Positions 31,847 to 46,301 of a stretch of 64,000 nucleotides of DNA are shown here, in pieces. The notes beneath the pieces are model-generated. The model was given only the letters and a program-made list of their open reading frames with translations. It was not told the DNA's origin and did no database searches. The position numbers and the translations under genes are program-made. Location of the stretch: the NCBI GenBank assembly GCA_947561715.1, contig OX387201.1, forward strand, positions 17,250,001 through 17,314,000. The letters run 5' to 3'. Every line of letters starts with the position of its first letter. The first letter of the stretch is position 1. Source of the stretch: Ascidia mentula. Taxonomy: Eukaryota; Chordata; Ascidiacea; Phlebobranchia; Ascidiidae.

Positions 31847-34800
31847 AAATACAATTTCGGTTACTGTGTTGTGCCTGAAGAACGTTAAAATATCAACATT
31901 TTGTTTGCTTTTAACTTCCTGCTTTGTTTCCCCTGTATATCGCTTTCAGTGTTATTGCAACATATGTGATTAGCGGGGATGGTTCACATGAACATACGAA
32001 GTAGTTTAATCAAATTCCGTAAATGCTGGCTGTTGCATAAAATGTTTTTGCCCAATTTTTTAGTCTGTCCTTTGAAAATCAACATGATATCAACAGTGGG
32101 AATGTTTCGTTGATGTGGTACAGATTGTGATTGTCAAAACATGAGTTTACACAGAAAAGCAATTACGTTCCTGGTTTGAAACGAAATATAATCTGACAAC
32201 AATTTCTTCTTTACATTTCGTTAAGAAACTGTCGTTTTGCCGCGAGTTAGTTAAAGGCGTTGTCGTTCAACCCGACATATTATTATCTTATTAAGTTGTA
32301 TGCTTCTGTACACATGGAATGTAATTAAGCTTACTCTAAGTACATTCCAATAGAGTTTATTTATATACAGCCTTATTTCGCATGACGTTATTTCAATTTC
32401 CGAAAATGTCTTGAAAATGAATTTATTGTGATTTGAAACTGAAGATAAACACTAAACGTAAAGTGACGCAATATGAGCGGTGCCATGTTTATGTATACGG
32501 GTAATTACGAGAAGTTTAATACCAAGTTAATTGCGTCGTTCCAAGCCCTCCAGAATTCCTCGACAACTTTTTCAACAAGTGGGTACCGCGCAGTTTCTTT
32601 GATAAATACACATTCCGGCTAGAAGCAAACGGAAAGAGTTTTTTAAATCCTCAAATCTAGAGCTGACAATCATTTCAGCAGAGGTTATTTCGTGTTGTTT
32701 CAAAATTCACATAACGTATTCTTTCGTAGATTACTTTACTTGTGGAGTCAGCCACAATCAAGAAAGCGCGGTGGCTGCACTGGTTGATTTTCCCAACCAC
32801 GTGATTTACGACGCAATTATGATGCAATAATAGTAATCGACATGCATTCGTTAATTGTGGTGACGCCTACCTTGGCTCTGAACAGGGAATTTTTTTTAAA
32901 TCCTAAACAAATTAAAGCCTCCACTACGTAGTGGTGTGCAATATAATTGAATACCGCTAATACTCCGTGGTGTTTATCATAACTTTGATTTTTGTGCACT
33001 TTACTACAGGATTGTGTATCACGATCGAGAAATATGAAACACACGACCGGGCAGATGCCGCTAATAAGGTGATAATCGACTATTTGCGTTATCGCAAAAC
33101 AGCACGAGCTCCCATTGGCAGAGTTGATGACACGCGAAACATGGACACGATTATGAGGGTAATCAAATGAGGCGGAACCGTCCAATGTGTTTGAAACGCA
33201 ACTTGGAACATTATGAGGATTTGTGGGAAGTTCTCGGAAATCCTGGCGTGCCCAAATTGCGTCACAACTTACGTTTAACGTCAATTGGCGTTGGAAGGTT
33301 AAAGGTATTTGCCCTCTGAACGTGGTTGGGAAAGGACGAAGGTTGACACGTGTGGAAATGGGTATGAGGGTAGAATGGTAATGACACTTACTCGTTTGAA
33401 ATGACTTAACAGCAATGAGTAACGAAAGGACGGAACATTTAAATGAAAAATTGATCTTTCAAACTCTTTAGTGTGTGCTGTAATAGGAGCACATATTTTG
33501 CCTGCGAAAGGATTTAATTGTTTTCTAGAACTTAATGCTATGAAATCCACAAATCAAATTTATTTTACACAAAAAAGTAATACTTTAATTTAAAAATAAA
33601 TCCCAAATCTGACAACGGAATAAAAATTTGTTGATATATTTTTGAATTTGAAAGCAAAGCACTGCAGTGCCATTTGCAACCGAGCCAGATCAATTAATTT
33701 GCATCCAAAAGTTTTGCGATCCATAGTTAAATAGGTTTAAGATGGAAAAGTTCCAAATTCGCTGTTGGAGTTTAACGAAAAAGTCACTGTCTGACATTTA
33801 GTTTAATTAAGAGCAAAGCCAACATTTAAATTTTACCGCCCGCATGCATGTGAAGTTGCATAATCAATGACGTCATACTAACACTATTACGAGAAGTGCG
33901 ACTGTTGCCATGTTAACGGCCAAACGTTTGGATCGCTGCCAAAAGGTCCCTTTGCACACTCAATGATTTGCATACAACTGATCTGTTTAAATATGTTTCG
34001 CTCTAAACTGTAATTTGATTTTAGGCTGCACAGGAATGTTGTTGCATTTTCGCTTTTTACGATTGCAGTTTGCTACATATGGTTTGTTTCACAACAATTA
34101 AAGTAAAATGGAATATATGTTCATATTTTATTTGCGGGTTTTCGCTGCTCATCAAATTGATTATCAATAGTTGTTTATATTTGCAACTAAGACAAATCAA
34201 AAATTTTCATTTCGATCTCAAGTTCTTAAAATTGTGTGAGGTTTATGTACTGTAGTTTATTAAAAAAACGTAGTTAAAGAACTCCTGATAAATTAAATTT
34301 TTCAGTAGTTTCGAAAATGCAGTGTAATTTTGGTGTAAATGAAAGATGAACTACTTTGACATTTTTCCAGTCTTTTTAATCTAAACTTTTGGTCATTGCA
34401 AAATGTAAATCGTGGGGCATCTTTCCTTAAACAAATTGCAGAATACTGAAAAGCAAGCGAAGCGCTAAACACTATTTTTAGAACAGACTTTTCAGCCTAA
34501 ACATGACCACTTTAGGTAACTGTTGGCGGCTGGGAGGGGCATGCTTTCGCCACGCCACCGTCTGCAACATAATGATGTAATTTTGATCTTTAGCAGGCGG
34601 AACGTTATATGCCAAACCGTGCCCACGTAACGTCAATTAGCTTTTAACCTTTCCCGTGCAGTCTGTTGGAATCACGTTGTGCCGTTGCAAGTCTTCTCCG
34701 ATGATCTTCCCAATTTTGCTCCTGCCTATAGCGAATGGAACTACCGAACTCGAACCACTTCTTGGTTTAGATCTCATTTTTTTACGAGGAAAGATATTTA

Positions 34801-37128
34801 ACCTAAAACACTTTTCACTTTTCTCCCAAATATCAGAGTTAAAAAAAAAACTAACAAACAGAATTATTTTTTATTGTCGGAAGCAATTAATATCAGCTTT
34901 TTGCAAAATTAAAATGTTTCCCGTTAAAAAGTTGTCTGTAATTTTATTTTGAATTTGGACACAGGTTGCCGTTGGGTTTAATTAAGAAAGCTCCCGAGTG
35001 GTCCCAGTTCGTGTGCATTCACTTTTAGGAGGAACCCAAATCAATAACACTTTGCTATTTTTTGCTGATCATGTGCTTGTTTTCAGCGAACTCAGAACAT
35101 GAACCTAAAGCGTAACAAACTTGCTCGAAACAACGGGTAGAATGAATTGTTGTGTAAGATTTAAATTCTGCTCGATTGGTTGTCTTTACATTTCGCGCCC
35201 GCTGGTTACATATACGTCACGCTGTTTGTTTCCGGTTTGCTACTTTACAAATTAGAAAATGTCACAACTCAACAAACACTTCGTGGGAAAATATTTCCGC
35301 CAGATGGTCGTAAATTCCTAAAACATATTTGTAATCACCAGAAAATCCAAAAAAGACGACGTTACATAATCAGCTGTAGCCCGTTAATCGATTCACAATT
35401 TGTGCAGTGCAATGGTTACATTATGACGTAATTTATTATTCCGAAATAAGTTTTTCCACCTAATCGGTCGTCATGTCAAACAGCAGGATAAATAAAATTC
35501 AGTTTTTGACGCGCCATGACAAATGTTGGGTGTTTTGTCAGATTTTAAAGCAGTCGTTCTCAAAAATGCGTGAATATTTGTCTCTGCGGTGATTGGGGGA
35601 ACCAAGTTGGCTGGAATTTCTTGCACGATGGACTTTTTCGCAGTCTCGCGGATGTCGATCTATATTATAAACATATAAGATTGCGCAATGTTTGTTAAAG
35701 ATTAGCTGATAATCCTATCACAAAAGTGCATTTTAGTGTTTGAAATATTGAAGTTTTTGCACCAGGCAATTATCTCCAGGTGGAAACGAGGCCAATTTTA
35801 GATATTTAGACAGAATAAAGCAATCAGAACCTCACTAAGTGTAAATTTATTAAAACATTGCTTTTTTATTGAAATATAAACAAAAAAGGTTGAAAATGAA
35901 TCCTGTTTTTACATCAGAAAAATTCCGCACTCACATTTTTTAAATTTGAACAAAACTGGAAGAAAGATGTAAACACAACAACCCGCTCTTATCCGAAATC
36001 CCCACCCTGTAATTCATGTGTAAAGCGATCACGCCGACCAGCCCCCCAAATTTTCCCGACTAACTCTGTTATCGTTGCAATAACGATGTGACGTCATGCT
36101 TGTCGCGACTAAGCCGGGGTCTTCCCCAGTCTGCAACGCGGCATGCATTGGCACAAACAATCAACCACATCAGGACATGCGACAATGGTTGATGTCGTCA
36201 TAGGGGCTTTTCCCATAGTTGGGATTTAATTCCTTCAATCACCGCATGACGGCCAGCTAATGTCCTCTGATGTTTGCTAAACTGTTTTTGTTTTTTTACC
36301 AGCTCAGTTCATAAGTTCAAAGCGTTTGTGCCTTGCGTCATTGCAACAACAAAAACATCGTGATAGTCCAACTCTGTTGAACGAGTTTGAACCAAGCACA
36401 GTGTTTGGTTCCATTTGTGTGTCCATGAGACATGCATACAGCACATAAAGAAGCCCAAGCGCGCTTTAATGTCTCACTGTTATTTTCCTTTTCAACTGCG
36501 CCAATATTAAATTTGAATGGGAATTTAATTTGGTTCAGTATTTTGCACAAAACAATGTGTTTTGGCACGAGACAAGTTCAAACTTAAAGTCGTGATATGG
36601 TCAAGATGTGCATTGCGTGATTCGACCACGTTGCAAACAACCGTTGGACAGTTTAATCTCTAACATTTACATACTTTAGCACGCTGCAACGGGGTATTAG
36701 AGTTGCATTAAATTATAAGCAATGGCTTGGCGCCAGATCGATCAAATGTACATATAACACAGTTGGAAAAGCGGTTTTTGTGGATTCGGAAAGCAGATTA
36801 GCGTGCCTGGAAGCAATAACAATCAACGCTCCAAAGCAAGTTTACTTTAATTTCCAGCTATTGGAACAAACGAAATGCCACAGCGCGCGTCAATGCACCT
36901 TATAAGAATTAATTTACAGTCACGAATCTGACTGAACATATATTTCGGATGAGGTTTAAAAATACGCGTCCTGATTGGTTGAAAGCTTGCATTACGTCAG
37001 CAGTATTTTGCAGCAGTAACGATATTTAATATCTTGCAAACGGATTGGATGACGAGCCTGGATATTTATACCAATGTTGATGGGAAAAGTTTTCTCTCTC
37101 GAAAAAATATTTAGACTCACGTACTAGT
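31847..37128. other. Gene-poor intergenic stretch
   Basis: No gene supported. CRE-type octamers TGACGTCA occur (for example near 33868 and 36090), along with small palindromes such as ATCGTTGCAATAACGAT. Open frames are short and lack coding signs. Confidence 0.3.
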
Positions 37129-37223
37129 TATAAAAGATTAAGATTTCGTGAGGCTGTTGGCAGTCACACCATTTGATTACCACAGTGGCAAGTTACAAAG
37201 GCTTTTCTGGGGCCATGATTGAG
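37129..37223 (+). promoter_or_regulatory. Candidate TATA promoter and short first exon
   Basis: A canonical TATAAAAG (37129-37136) is followed ~30 bp later by an initiator-like GCAGTCACACC. An ATG at 37215 follows, with a GTAAGA donor after only three codons (ATGATTGAG). The spacing is that of a real core promoter. I could not find the next exon, so the gene it would serve is unknown. Confidence 0.25.
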
Positions 37224-38160
37224 GTAAGAGCGAAGTTTTTTTTTGCTTTGTCATATTTGGTCGGTAACGTTTTGTATGCCTTTGTGTGTTTCCTGGACTC
37301 TGTTCCCAGAAAGGCCGATATTCTCTCGGTTCGTTTCGACAGAACAACAATAAACAGTAAAATACATCGCGTTTAGATGAGATGATTGTTACTTTTACGA
37401 TAAACCGGTTTTACCGACGTGTATCTGGCAATCGGTTGTCTACCTGCCGCTCTTGTATAATAACATCTGTCATCTCGTAAGTTCACAAAAAGAATAATTT
37501 TTGGTCGTAATTTAATTATTTTTTACACGTGACGATCGCCAAATCCTGACAATCAACGTTAAATTTCGTGAACAAGATACTCACGCAAACCGACATTAGA
37601 ATAAAAGTGTCAATTTAAACCACATAGATTCCGAGCCATTTATTACATGCGTTGCAATATATCAATAATTACCCTCGACACGCAATTGGCTCGCGCACTC
37701 ATCCATGCCTCTATGACGCCATAATCTCGACTTGTCGCTCGCCGAGTGAGCCTCCGATGCCAACGCGGTTTTACATTCCAACCATTCCGATTGCGGAAGC
37801 TGTGTATTGGGACAGATTGAAATCGTGCAGCGGTGACATAACTACAATCGCAATACCGGGTTAATTACAATAAAATTTCATGTCTGTAGTTTTTGACATT
37901 TGCTAATGAGCTCGTTCGATAGGATTTCAAACTTCCGAGATAATTTTCTGTTGGTCACGCAGGCCAGAAACAAATTGTTGTTTTGTTATTTGCAAATGTT
38001 TTGTCGATTTAAAATTTGTTGAATAAATTTAATAATATGGCAAAGTTAAAATCCTAAATTGGCTCGACAAGATTCTTTGCTTCTTGTACTTTTGCGCAAA
38101 TAATATTCATTCGATGTCGGGAAATGGTTTGCAATTTGTTGGAACCGATAGTTAAACTTA

Positions 38161-38261
38161 AACTTAATAATCTGTCCTTCTGGCATATATAAAAACGTAA
38201 CTTTATTCCGACGTTTCAAAGTTACGTTTCTATATATGCCAGAAGAACAGATAATTAAGTT
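38161..38261. repeat. Near-perfect 44-bp hairpin
   Basis: Arms 38161-38204 and 38218-38261 are reverse complements over 44 bp with three mismatches, around a 13-nt loop. The arms include TCTTCTGGCATATAT. This could be a tiny fold-back transposon or a small-RNA precursor. Confidence 0.75.
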
Positions 38262-41200
38262 ACAATATGCCTGGCAGCAACAAAAACATTATATTTGTTA
38301 AACTGAAAAGTCGAAACTCGGTACCCGAACAAAATGGATCTTTTGCAAGCGATTTGTCGGATCTGCTAAATTTTCACCATCAAACTCACAATTATCAAAG
38401 CTTTTCGGCTTCATTTGGGCTTGCCACTGAATACCGATAATTACAGTAAAAATCTTGCGGACCAGATTGCCACGTTTTGCGTAAATATGTTGATCAACTT
38501 TGACAGGAATTTTTCTATTAAGATTACGGGAAAAACTGTTTCCTACCGTTTAAGAAACAATAATGCGTCTATTGTTTTGCTCACTGTCAAATATTATCGA
38601 GCCTTCGTTTAATTTTCTAATTTAGTGCTTGAAAATATTGGCCAAAAAATACAGTCGATTTATCCTGAAGGAAGTTTCTTTAAAAAAAATGCTAAATTAT
38701 AAATTAATAGGTTTTATCGGTGCTTCAAACAAGCTGATGGATTGGCTTAATTTTGAAAATCCAGTGCTTGGTAACTATTTAAAGTTCCACCGAAAAAAAC
38801 GTAATTTGGTTAATTAACATCCTAGATAAAAGAAACCAATTAGCGCAGTATCGAACCGATGTAAGTGCATCAAGTACGTTTTCAAAAATTCCACCCGGCA
38901 CAGTCGGTTACTGGCGTCACTAAACGTCAATAAAATAGCACAAAGTGAACGAAGCTCGTTATCTTCATTGGTCAATTTCCTTCGGCTGATTGCGCATGCG
39001 CGGATGACGATATAGAAAATCTGAGAGCATCGCGATGACGCGGTTACTGAACGTTGGTGCGCAAAAAATGTGTTTTTAATACTTTGTTAAGTTTGCTTGC
39101 AAAAATTGGGCGAATTACTTTTTGATTGCACTACAGTGGCAACATGAATCACATGACGCCAGAAACCTGATATTTGTTACTCTGCAGCACGTGGGTAAAT
39201 TAAAGTTGAATTGTCATTGGTTTATTTCGTTGAATCCATCATTCTTGTTACCATGGGTGCATTGTTATGCAGTTGGTGATCACGTTTCACTCGTTTTTAA
39301 TCGGACAAAAAGTACCTGGCCTACTTACGTAATAAAGAACGGAAAGTTGGCATTTTAACAAATTTTTCAGTTTAAGCATTTTAATGTTCGACCGTGCGTT
39401 TGACTAAAGATCAAGTGATTAGGGTGCCGTCACTAAAAACCAAGTCTTGCCAAATCGTCTTTCGATCATCCAATTTCGTGCTGAAGGATACCGGGTAACC
39501 TTATTCTCCCAATCATACAATAGCGATGCTCTTCCTAAACCAATACGAGGATTTTGATCCAAAGTCGCCTCATCCAAAAGCGCTACATGTGGCGACCACC
39601 ATCGCCTTTACCTTATTTGGGGCCTGAGAATTAACACTAACGAGCCAGTCCAGTGAGCTTTGAGGAAAGGGCACTCCTACACGCCCACGCTTTTTAACGC
39701 AAATCCTCGCTATAACTGGTTGTGACGCCTCCCCGTGCTTCGACCGGCGCCTTGCCCATTATAATCGCCACTTCTTCGGTGTGTTATAATAATTCTTGTC
39801 AGTGCAACGAGGACGGGCGTAGTTGTTCCAGTTTTGCAACTGTTGGCGTGGGCACATGAATCCTCTTACGTGAGCAATTTTCCATTTTTAAAACGAAACG
39901 CATTTTAGGTTGCGCATTTTTTCCATTTATATTTTTCAAGCTTAGCTTGGTCCGTCATGTTTCTTCCTGCTCATGCTGAAATCCAACAAGTTGAAACTGA
40001 AATAGATGTTAGTGGGTTTGAATTTAATTGGGTCGCTTAAACTGGGCAATTTACATCCAAATGAATAAGACAGAACAAATAAAAAGCGATAGTAATTTAC
40101 AATACAGTTTTCACCAATATGTTTCCAGTACTTTATGATTCATCATACCATTTCCGTCGCACCTTTCTGTATTTACAACAAACACAACGCATTCCGAACG
40201 AAAGGTCTTTCTTCCACGAGGCCACAACGGTAATACCCAAGTTGCGTCAAACAGTGCAACACCATCTGTAACCTAATGATTGATTCATTCTCTTCACCAC
40301 AAGCAACAAACACTGCATGGTTTTAGTTGGCAATTTCTCAAACTTCGGCCCAACCCCTGTTTAGTTTGGCAGTAATAGAGAAACGAATTTATTTCATAAA
40401 AATACCAAATCTAAACAAATTGCCACGTCACTTTCTCGTTCAGCCAATTGGAGCTTACAAATCAGATCTCGTGACCTTGTCTTACAACTTGTAGCAACTT
40501 TAATTGTGACTCAGTGTTCGTGATCTTCGCAAGCATAAGCACCAGTCTGACTTGTTAATGCAACGTAGAAACTAATTTTGGGGTAAAAATAAGGTAAACA
40601 GACAGGAGTTTTTCATCTTCAGGAAGCCAAGATTCTTATCATCAAGCCAGAAATATTGAATCACCGAAATTGTCCCCCAGGCAACCGAATTCACATTTTA
40701 ATGCGACCGATTTTATTAAACCTAAAATTGCCCGCACTCTTGATGTTACAGGTTTGCGAAAATTTTGTTATTTTTGTCGCGATGTTGTCCCATTTACTCA
40801 AGACTGAAGTTAACTTCCAACCATATTGCTTCAGGCAACGCTATTATTTTGTACTTTGTCTGAAAGTGCGACCGACTTTTTCACAGTTACGGTCAAGTCA
40901 AATATATTGTTATAACAAAACATTGTTATTTTACGAATCAGATTCAAGAAACTTCCCAAAACTTATATTTGAAGTGGATTTTAATCCATGGAAGGTAATA
41001 TCAGAGTTCGTGTTGTGTTACTGCAGGTGAGGCGAGATGCTATCTTTGCAGCAGATAACCGCTAAAGTGCGATAAACCGACGATAAGCGCTTTGCAAGTT
41101 GGTGCCAATTCCAATGTTTTGCGTGCAAACTAATTGAACTCGTTTTGCCGCACAAGTATAAGCGCTCAACCCGCGGTTTGAGTTCTAACATGGTTATATT

Positions 41201-44200
41201 TTCTGCTCGTTGTAACTGTCGCCATAAATTGTAAAGGACCAGGTTTTGTGATATTACAACACTTTACATTTGAGACAAAAATTATAGCTTAAATAACTGC
41301 TCTGAAATCCATTTGCAAACGTTTCGATTGGATCTACAATCATTGTCAATGCAATCGCATGTCAATGTATTGGCAAATCAATGGCATTGATATTGTTTGT
41401 AGATACGAATAAATTTTGGAGCAGTTCTAAGGCTAGTTTCTCTTAAATATAAAGATTACAAATCTGTTAGTTAAGTTCCATAGTTTATACTTACATATTT
41501 GTCGTTGTCAGGATGTTTAATTTGTGTGGGTTACTGTTGTTCGTTAGCGTAGATTGTTTCTACAAGTTTGGGATTTTTTTATCTTGGTGTTAAACTTTTT
41601 ACAAAATTTTAAGTTCAGCAAGACAATTTTTGTGTGAAATTAACAAGTTCCACCCGGCAATTTCTTTTAAACTTTAGTTAAACTTCAAAAGGCATACTTT
41701 ACGATGTCTCATCGGCAACAACCATGTATTTCACATCGTACGAGGTAATACACCGCTGTTTTTCTATTGGGTTTTGTAATTTTAAAATTCCAGCTCCATC
41801 GCTTCAGCCATTTTCCTCACCTGCAATTGAGACGTGAAAATTGGTTTGAACTTTTGGTTTGGCGAACCTCAGTTTAAGGATTCGCCTAATTTGGTCGCAA
41901 AACCTTAGGCATGATTAATTACAACTTCTGTGTCTCATGCGACCGGCCCGTTTGTAAAATCCCGGGCAGTGTAATAAACAACTTGCTTTGCGTGGCAAAA
42001 GACTTTCGCGAATGCCTAGATTTGTTTTTGAGTAAAAGTCAGGTGAAAAAATGATATCCGCATTAACAAACATTTCGTTTGTGTCTGTGACCATTCTTAA
42101 TGGAAGAAATGAGGCTTGTGTTGAGGCTTAACTGAGAATGTCGTCTTGGTTAAACTATTGGTTTTCGGAAAATCTGGAAGAATTTTTGGTACAACGCCCT
42201 TTTCACAAAGCGTTATGACGTTAAGCGGCTGCTGCCCACGTCCGTTCTGTTGCCTTTCTCATTTTCGACTGGAATTCGCTTGTATGTGGCCGTGGGCACA
42301 AGCGTTTACAAACACTGGACACTTGAAGGTGGACACCTTGCCAACACGTGGGAGGCATAAGGAGGACAATTTGTACATGACAAGGATCACGCCTTGCTTA
42401 ACGTCCAAGTGTGGCGGCGGCTTTTTAGGTTTCATCTTCAGTGGGCGTTGAACTGTTCGCTATGTGCTACGTCACAGATTTTCTGCCATCGTGGGATTTT
42501 TCATAAATTTTTTTGTCGGATTGTAAATATTTAACTTCTTAAATAAACTTAGTTGAAAAGGATTGTTTAAACGACCATGAAACCGCTTGCCCACATCACT
42601 CTACACCCGTGAAACACGATTAACTAGTTTTCCAGGACTATAGGTTTAATTAAAACTCTATACATGAACAAATGCGACCGCATCACCGTGTACTTGCGTT
42701 TAGACGGTTTTAACTAACTTTGAGGATGGATGACGTGTCATTGTATAATCCGACTTCGTAAGACGTGTTTAACCCAGCTTTACACAAGAGGAGTCACGAC
42801 AACGCTTGCTGCGGTCTAAGTATATTTGTGCAATTGAGGGCAAACCGAATTCTGGAGGAATATTATGTTGGCGTTGTGGAGGAACATTATGTTGGCTTAC
42901 CTGTTGACTTTTATTATACTGCAAATAGATAATGTTTTAGCGTTTATTCCAAATGTTTTTTAGCATGTTCGTTGTTTAACAATCAGCTACTTGATATTTT
43001 CCTTTCATCCATTTTCTGGCGATTTAAATAAATTAGGCTTCATTTTTATTGCCGATCGGGCAAGCCCTTTAATTCCAACCACGTTTCGAAATCTTTGGGA
43101 TTGCCCAACCCACAAACTCAATCTCGTACGATGAAAAAGCATAAAACCTGTTTATCCACCAAGTTGACCTTTATGTATTTGATATGAAACCAACATGCTT
43201 GTGCTGATGCTGTTTAGTCTTTAAAACCAAGGTCTACTAGGTTCACACTGGTAGTGTGGGATTTTACATAAGACAGCTTTCCACAGGGTCACGATCTGCT
43301 TGCGTTGCAAAATAAGACTATTTTTTTTTGTGAAAGCTTGACGAGCACCGAACACTATATACCAGTGCACGGTATTATTTAACTCAAGAAAATGTATGTA
43401 GAAAGTTTTTATGAACGGTATTTATTTAGACAGCGGCATAGTTTATGTTGCCCAAATCTTGTCAGAGTTTCTTCATTGTGACAACGTATTTCATTAAAGC
43501 TCGAGGCAAAATTGTTTGTTTTTGCGAAAAATTGTTTGGCCGGTCGGGACTTCCAGCAAATTGCTGGCGAAAAGTTTGTTTTCTGAACTGCGTTTTCGCC
43601 AGATCGCATTTATTATCGCGGTTCGGAGAACAAACGCATAAAACTGCGGTTTACTGTTTCGCTGTCGCCAATACTTGCACGTGTCTCTTCGCCGAATGGA
43701 CCGAGTGCTACCACGGGTCGCCTGCCACACGCTTGTGACGTCACAATCAGTTGATTGCCGCGAAGAAGGCAGCGCGCGTTAAATTCTGCCGTTTCGCCTT
43801 TACGGGAAATATTTATTTGAGAATTGGCCAGCGATCAGCCAGAAGCGCGGTTAAGGTGTTCGTATTTGAGGTGGAAAGTTTGGATTGGATCGAAAAGTTT
43901 GATAAAGTTCGCGAAAATACATTAACAGGTTAAAATCTCATTACAAGCCGGGATAAATTTGTTTTGTTACTGGTTTGGAAAAAACTCAAAAGTTTTTTAC
44001 GCGCACTGTGGATGTTCTTGAAGGTGGTTGTGTAACAAGGAGCATTTTGTACATTTTGCGGTGCCATAGTAAGGCACAACATGCTTCGGGCGTTTTATGG
44101 CAATGTTAAGAAATCGTGTCGAATACATTAAGGAAGTTTTGGCACGGTTGCACAGAGGGAAAATCGCAAAATTGTTTCTACGTTTTTGCAGTTACTCAAC

Positions 44201-46301
44201 CTAATGTCGCCGTGTCCAGTTTTGAAGTTCAGAACGTATTTTCGTTATCTGAAAGAATTTAGGTATTTTGAAAAATGTTGCAAATTTTGAAAGAAAGAAT
44301 TTTAAGGAAGTTGTAGATCGTTTGTGTCCAGAGTAATCCCTTTTTCTCAAGCGCGAGTAAAAAAGCCTTTACTTTACATTTGAAAGGTCGCACTATAAAG
44401 AGTAATACATCATTGCAAGCATATGATACCATCAGCTTGCCCGTTTTGGCATAGCGGACTCCAATCGAAGGCATGGGAGTGGCCAAACCGTGTTACCACC
44501 TTCCTCGAAACTTTCTGCGCCAATTGTGTCACTAATAACCACGCTTTGGCCACCCTTTCACACGTTTTCACAAACGCATGCTTTGCACGTATGTTGAAGC
44601 TCCATGCAATAAATCGTTTCTCGATGACGCATTCTTAACGATCCGATGAGCGCGTGGCCAAATTCACGTTGACCGATGACAGTTCCTCATTTTTTTTCTC
44701 ACTTTGAACGTTGATATTTGAACCCTTGTTGAATCTTTTTGATTGGACATCGTTTTACTGGAGAGCCAGCTCGAGACTTGTGCGGTGAACTCTCGCCAGT
44801 TTGAGTTAGAATACATTGGACAATGGATTACTATACAAATATCTAGATATACAGATTTGCACCGCATGAAATTGTTTACTCATGAAAAGTAACTGCGGTT
44901 TGGAGGCAAGAAGAAAAATGCAATATTTTGCTCAAGCTTTTTTTCACTTTTCGAAGATGGACAACCACCTCTTAACATTGTTGGTTTATTGCTTGTTTTT
45001 GTTTTCCCGCTTATCCGCCGGGCGACAATCGTGCCGTTTGTTATGCCACGAGATAAAACCTCATAACTCAGTGACCATCAGACACATGGTTCGTGCCAGC
45101 TAATCGTAAGGTTGAATTTAAGGATTAGCCGAAATTCTTGGCCTTCGCAAGCCTCAATTCTTAACTCGAAGCCGGGAATCGGATGCTGAACGTTGACACG
45201 AAAGAATGTTTACTTGATTTTTTTGGACCTTTTCTCGATGGTGGCTCGATGCTATCAATGAAACAGTAGTACAATTTTAACATAAATTTATTTGATTGTC
45301 AAGTTAATGTTCATTGCAACTATGTATAATTTTCATGGTGTTGGACGTCGCACTTTCCGTAAAAGAAGACAAACATTGCAAGAAAGTAAATAAGTGATCT
45401 TTGTGAGTGGAGCGTAATGTTGCATAACTACTTTAGTACTTTAATCTGAAAATAGCAACCGCTGTGTAGCACCGATGTCTGTAATTGGGCAATATAAATT
45501 GGAAATTGTCTTTCGAAAGATCATCGATTGCGACAAATAAGCAAGTGGAGCCGTTAAACGGGCACATAAAAACAATAACCGCCTTAAGCACTGAAAAACG
45601 AACCGCGAAAGAACGGAAAAAGGTGAAACGCTTTGAAGCAATTATGTTTAACGGAATTTCAAACATCCGTACGAACTTACCCGACAAAGTTGGCACTTGT
45701 ATAAGTTAGTAGCCGTCGCAGTGGCACCGGTCACAACGGCAATTGTCAGTTCAGCTTTGGACTTAACTGCTCCGGCAACCACTTAACACTCTTCTGTTCC
45801 GTTAACTGTCGACCTGCCTCGATAATTACGCCAGGTTCGGATATTTTATCACAGGTCATTGTATATAGTGCCAGGTAGCTTAACCCGCAATCTTGGTTTA
45901 CCATCCGAGGTTTGGATATTTCGGGCTGTTATTAGCGGGGTGACTTTGTAAAGCCATTCTTGTGAGAGGGAAGGCATTACCAACCGCGCGATTAGTGTAA
46001 TTTCATCTTTAAATGTAGATTTGATTTAATACTTTCGTCAATAGGAAGACGCAAGCAAAGATAATTTTATTGTTGGATTCGAATTGAAGTTGGTTTCGAA
46101 AAAGTATTGTTTATGTAAATATTTTTGTTTGCTCTTCGTCGTGCTATATGACTTTCCGCATCAGTAAATATGTTTGAAAAAATATCAGTTGTTAGTTGTT
46201 CAATACATTTTGTTCATTTACAGTTCAGTAGGTTTTAGTTGTATTGCTAATAACGACCTATAATATCCTGATCAAGAACAGTATTATTTACACAACGAAT
46301 C
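38262..46301. other. Gene-poor stretch upstream of the CCP gene
   Basis: No gene supported. Frames such as 40656-41030 and 42146-42451 start at non-ATG codons and show no domain. A diverged inverted repeat lies at about 41296-41430 (AACTGCTC...TCTACAA...CAAT...TCAATGC and its inverse). A higher-GC patch with TGACGTCA sits at 43,560-43,800. Confidence 0.3.
46211..46223 (+). promoter_or_regulatory. Acceptor-like site upstream of CCP gene start
   Basis: GTTCATTTACAG precedes the ATG at 46302 by 78 bp. It could be a spliced-leader or cis 5'-UTR acceptor. No upstream exon is visible. Confidence 0.3.

Noticed and set aside
40656..41030. 124-codon frame in the gene-poor stretch
   Set aside because: Non-ATG start, no domain, composition like translated AT-rich DNA, no splice context.
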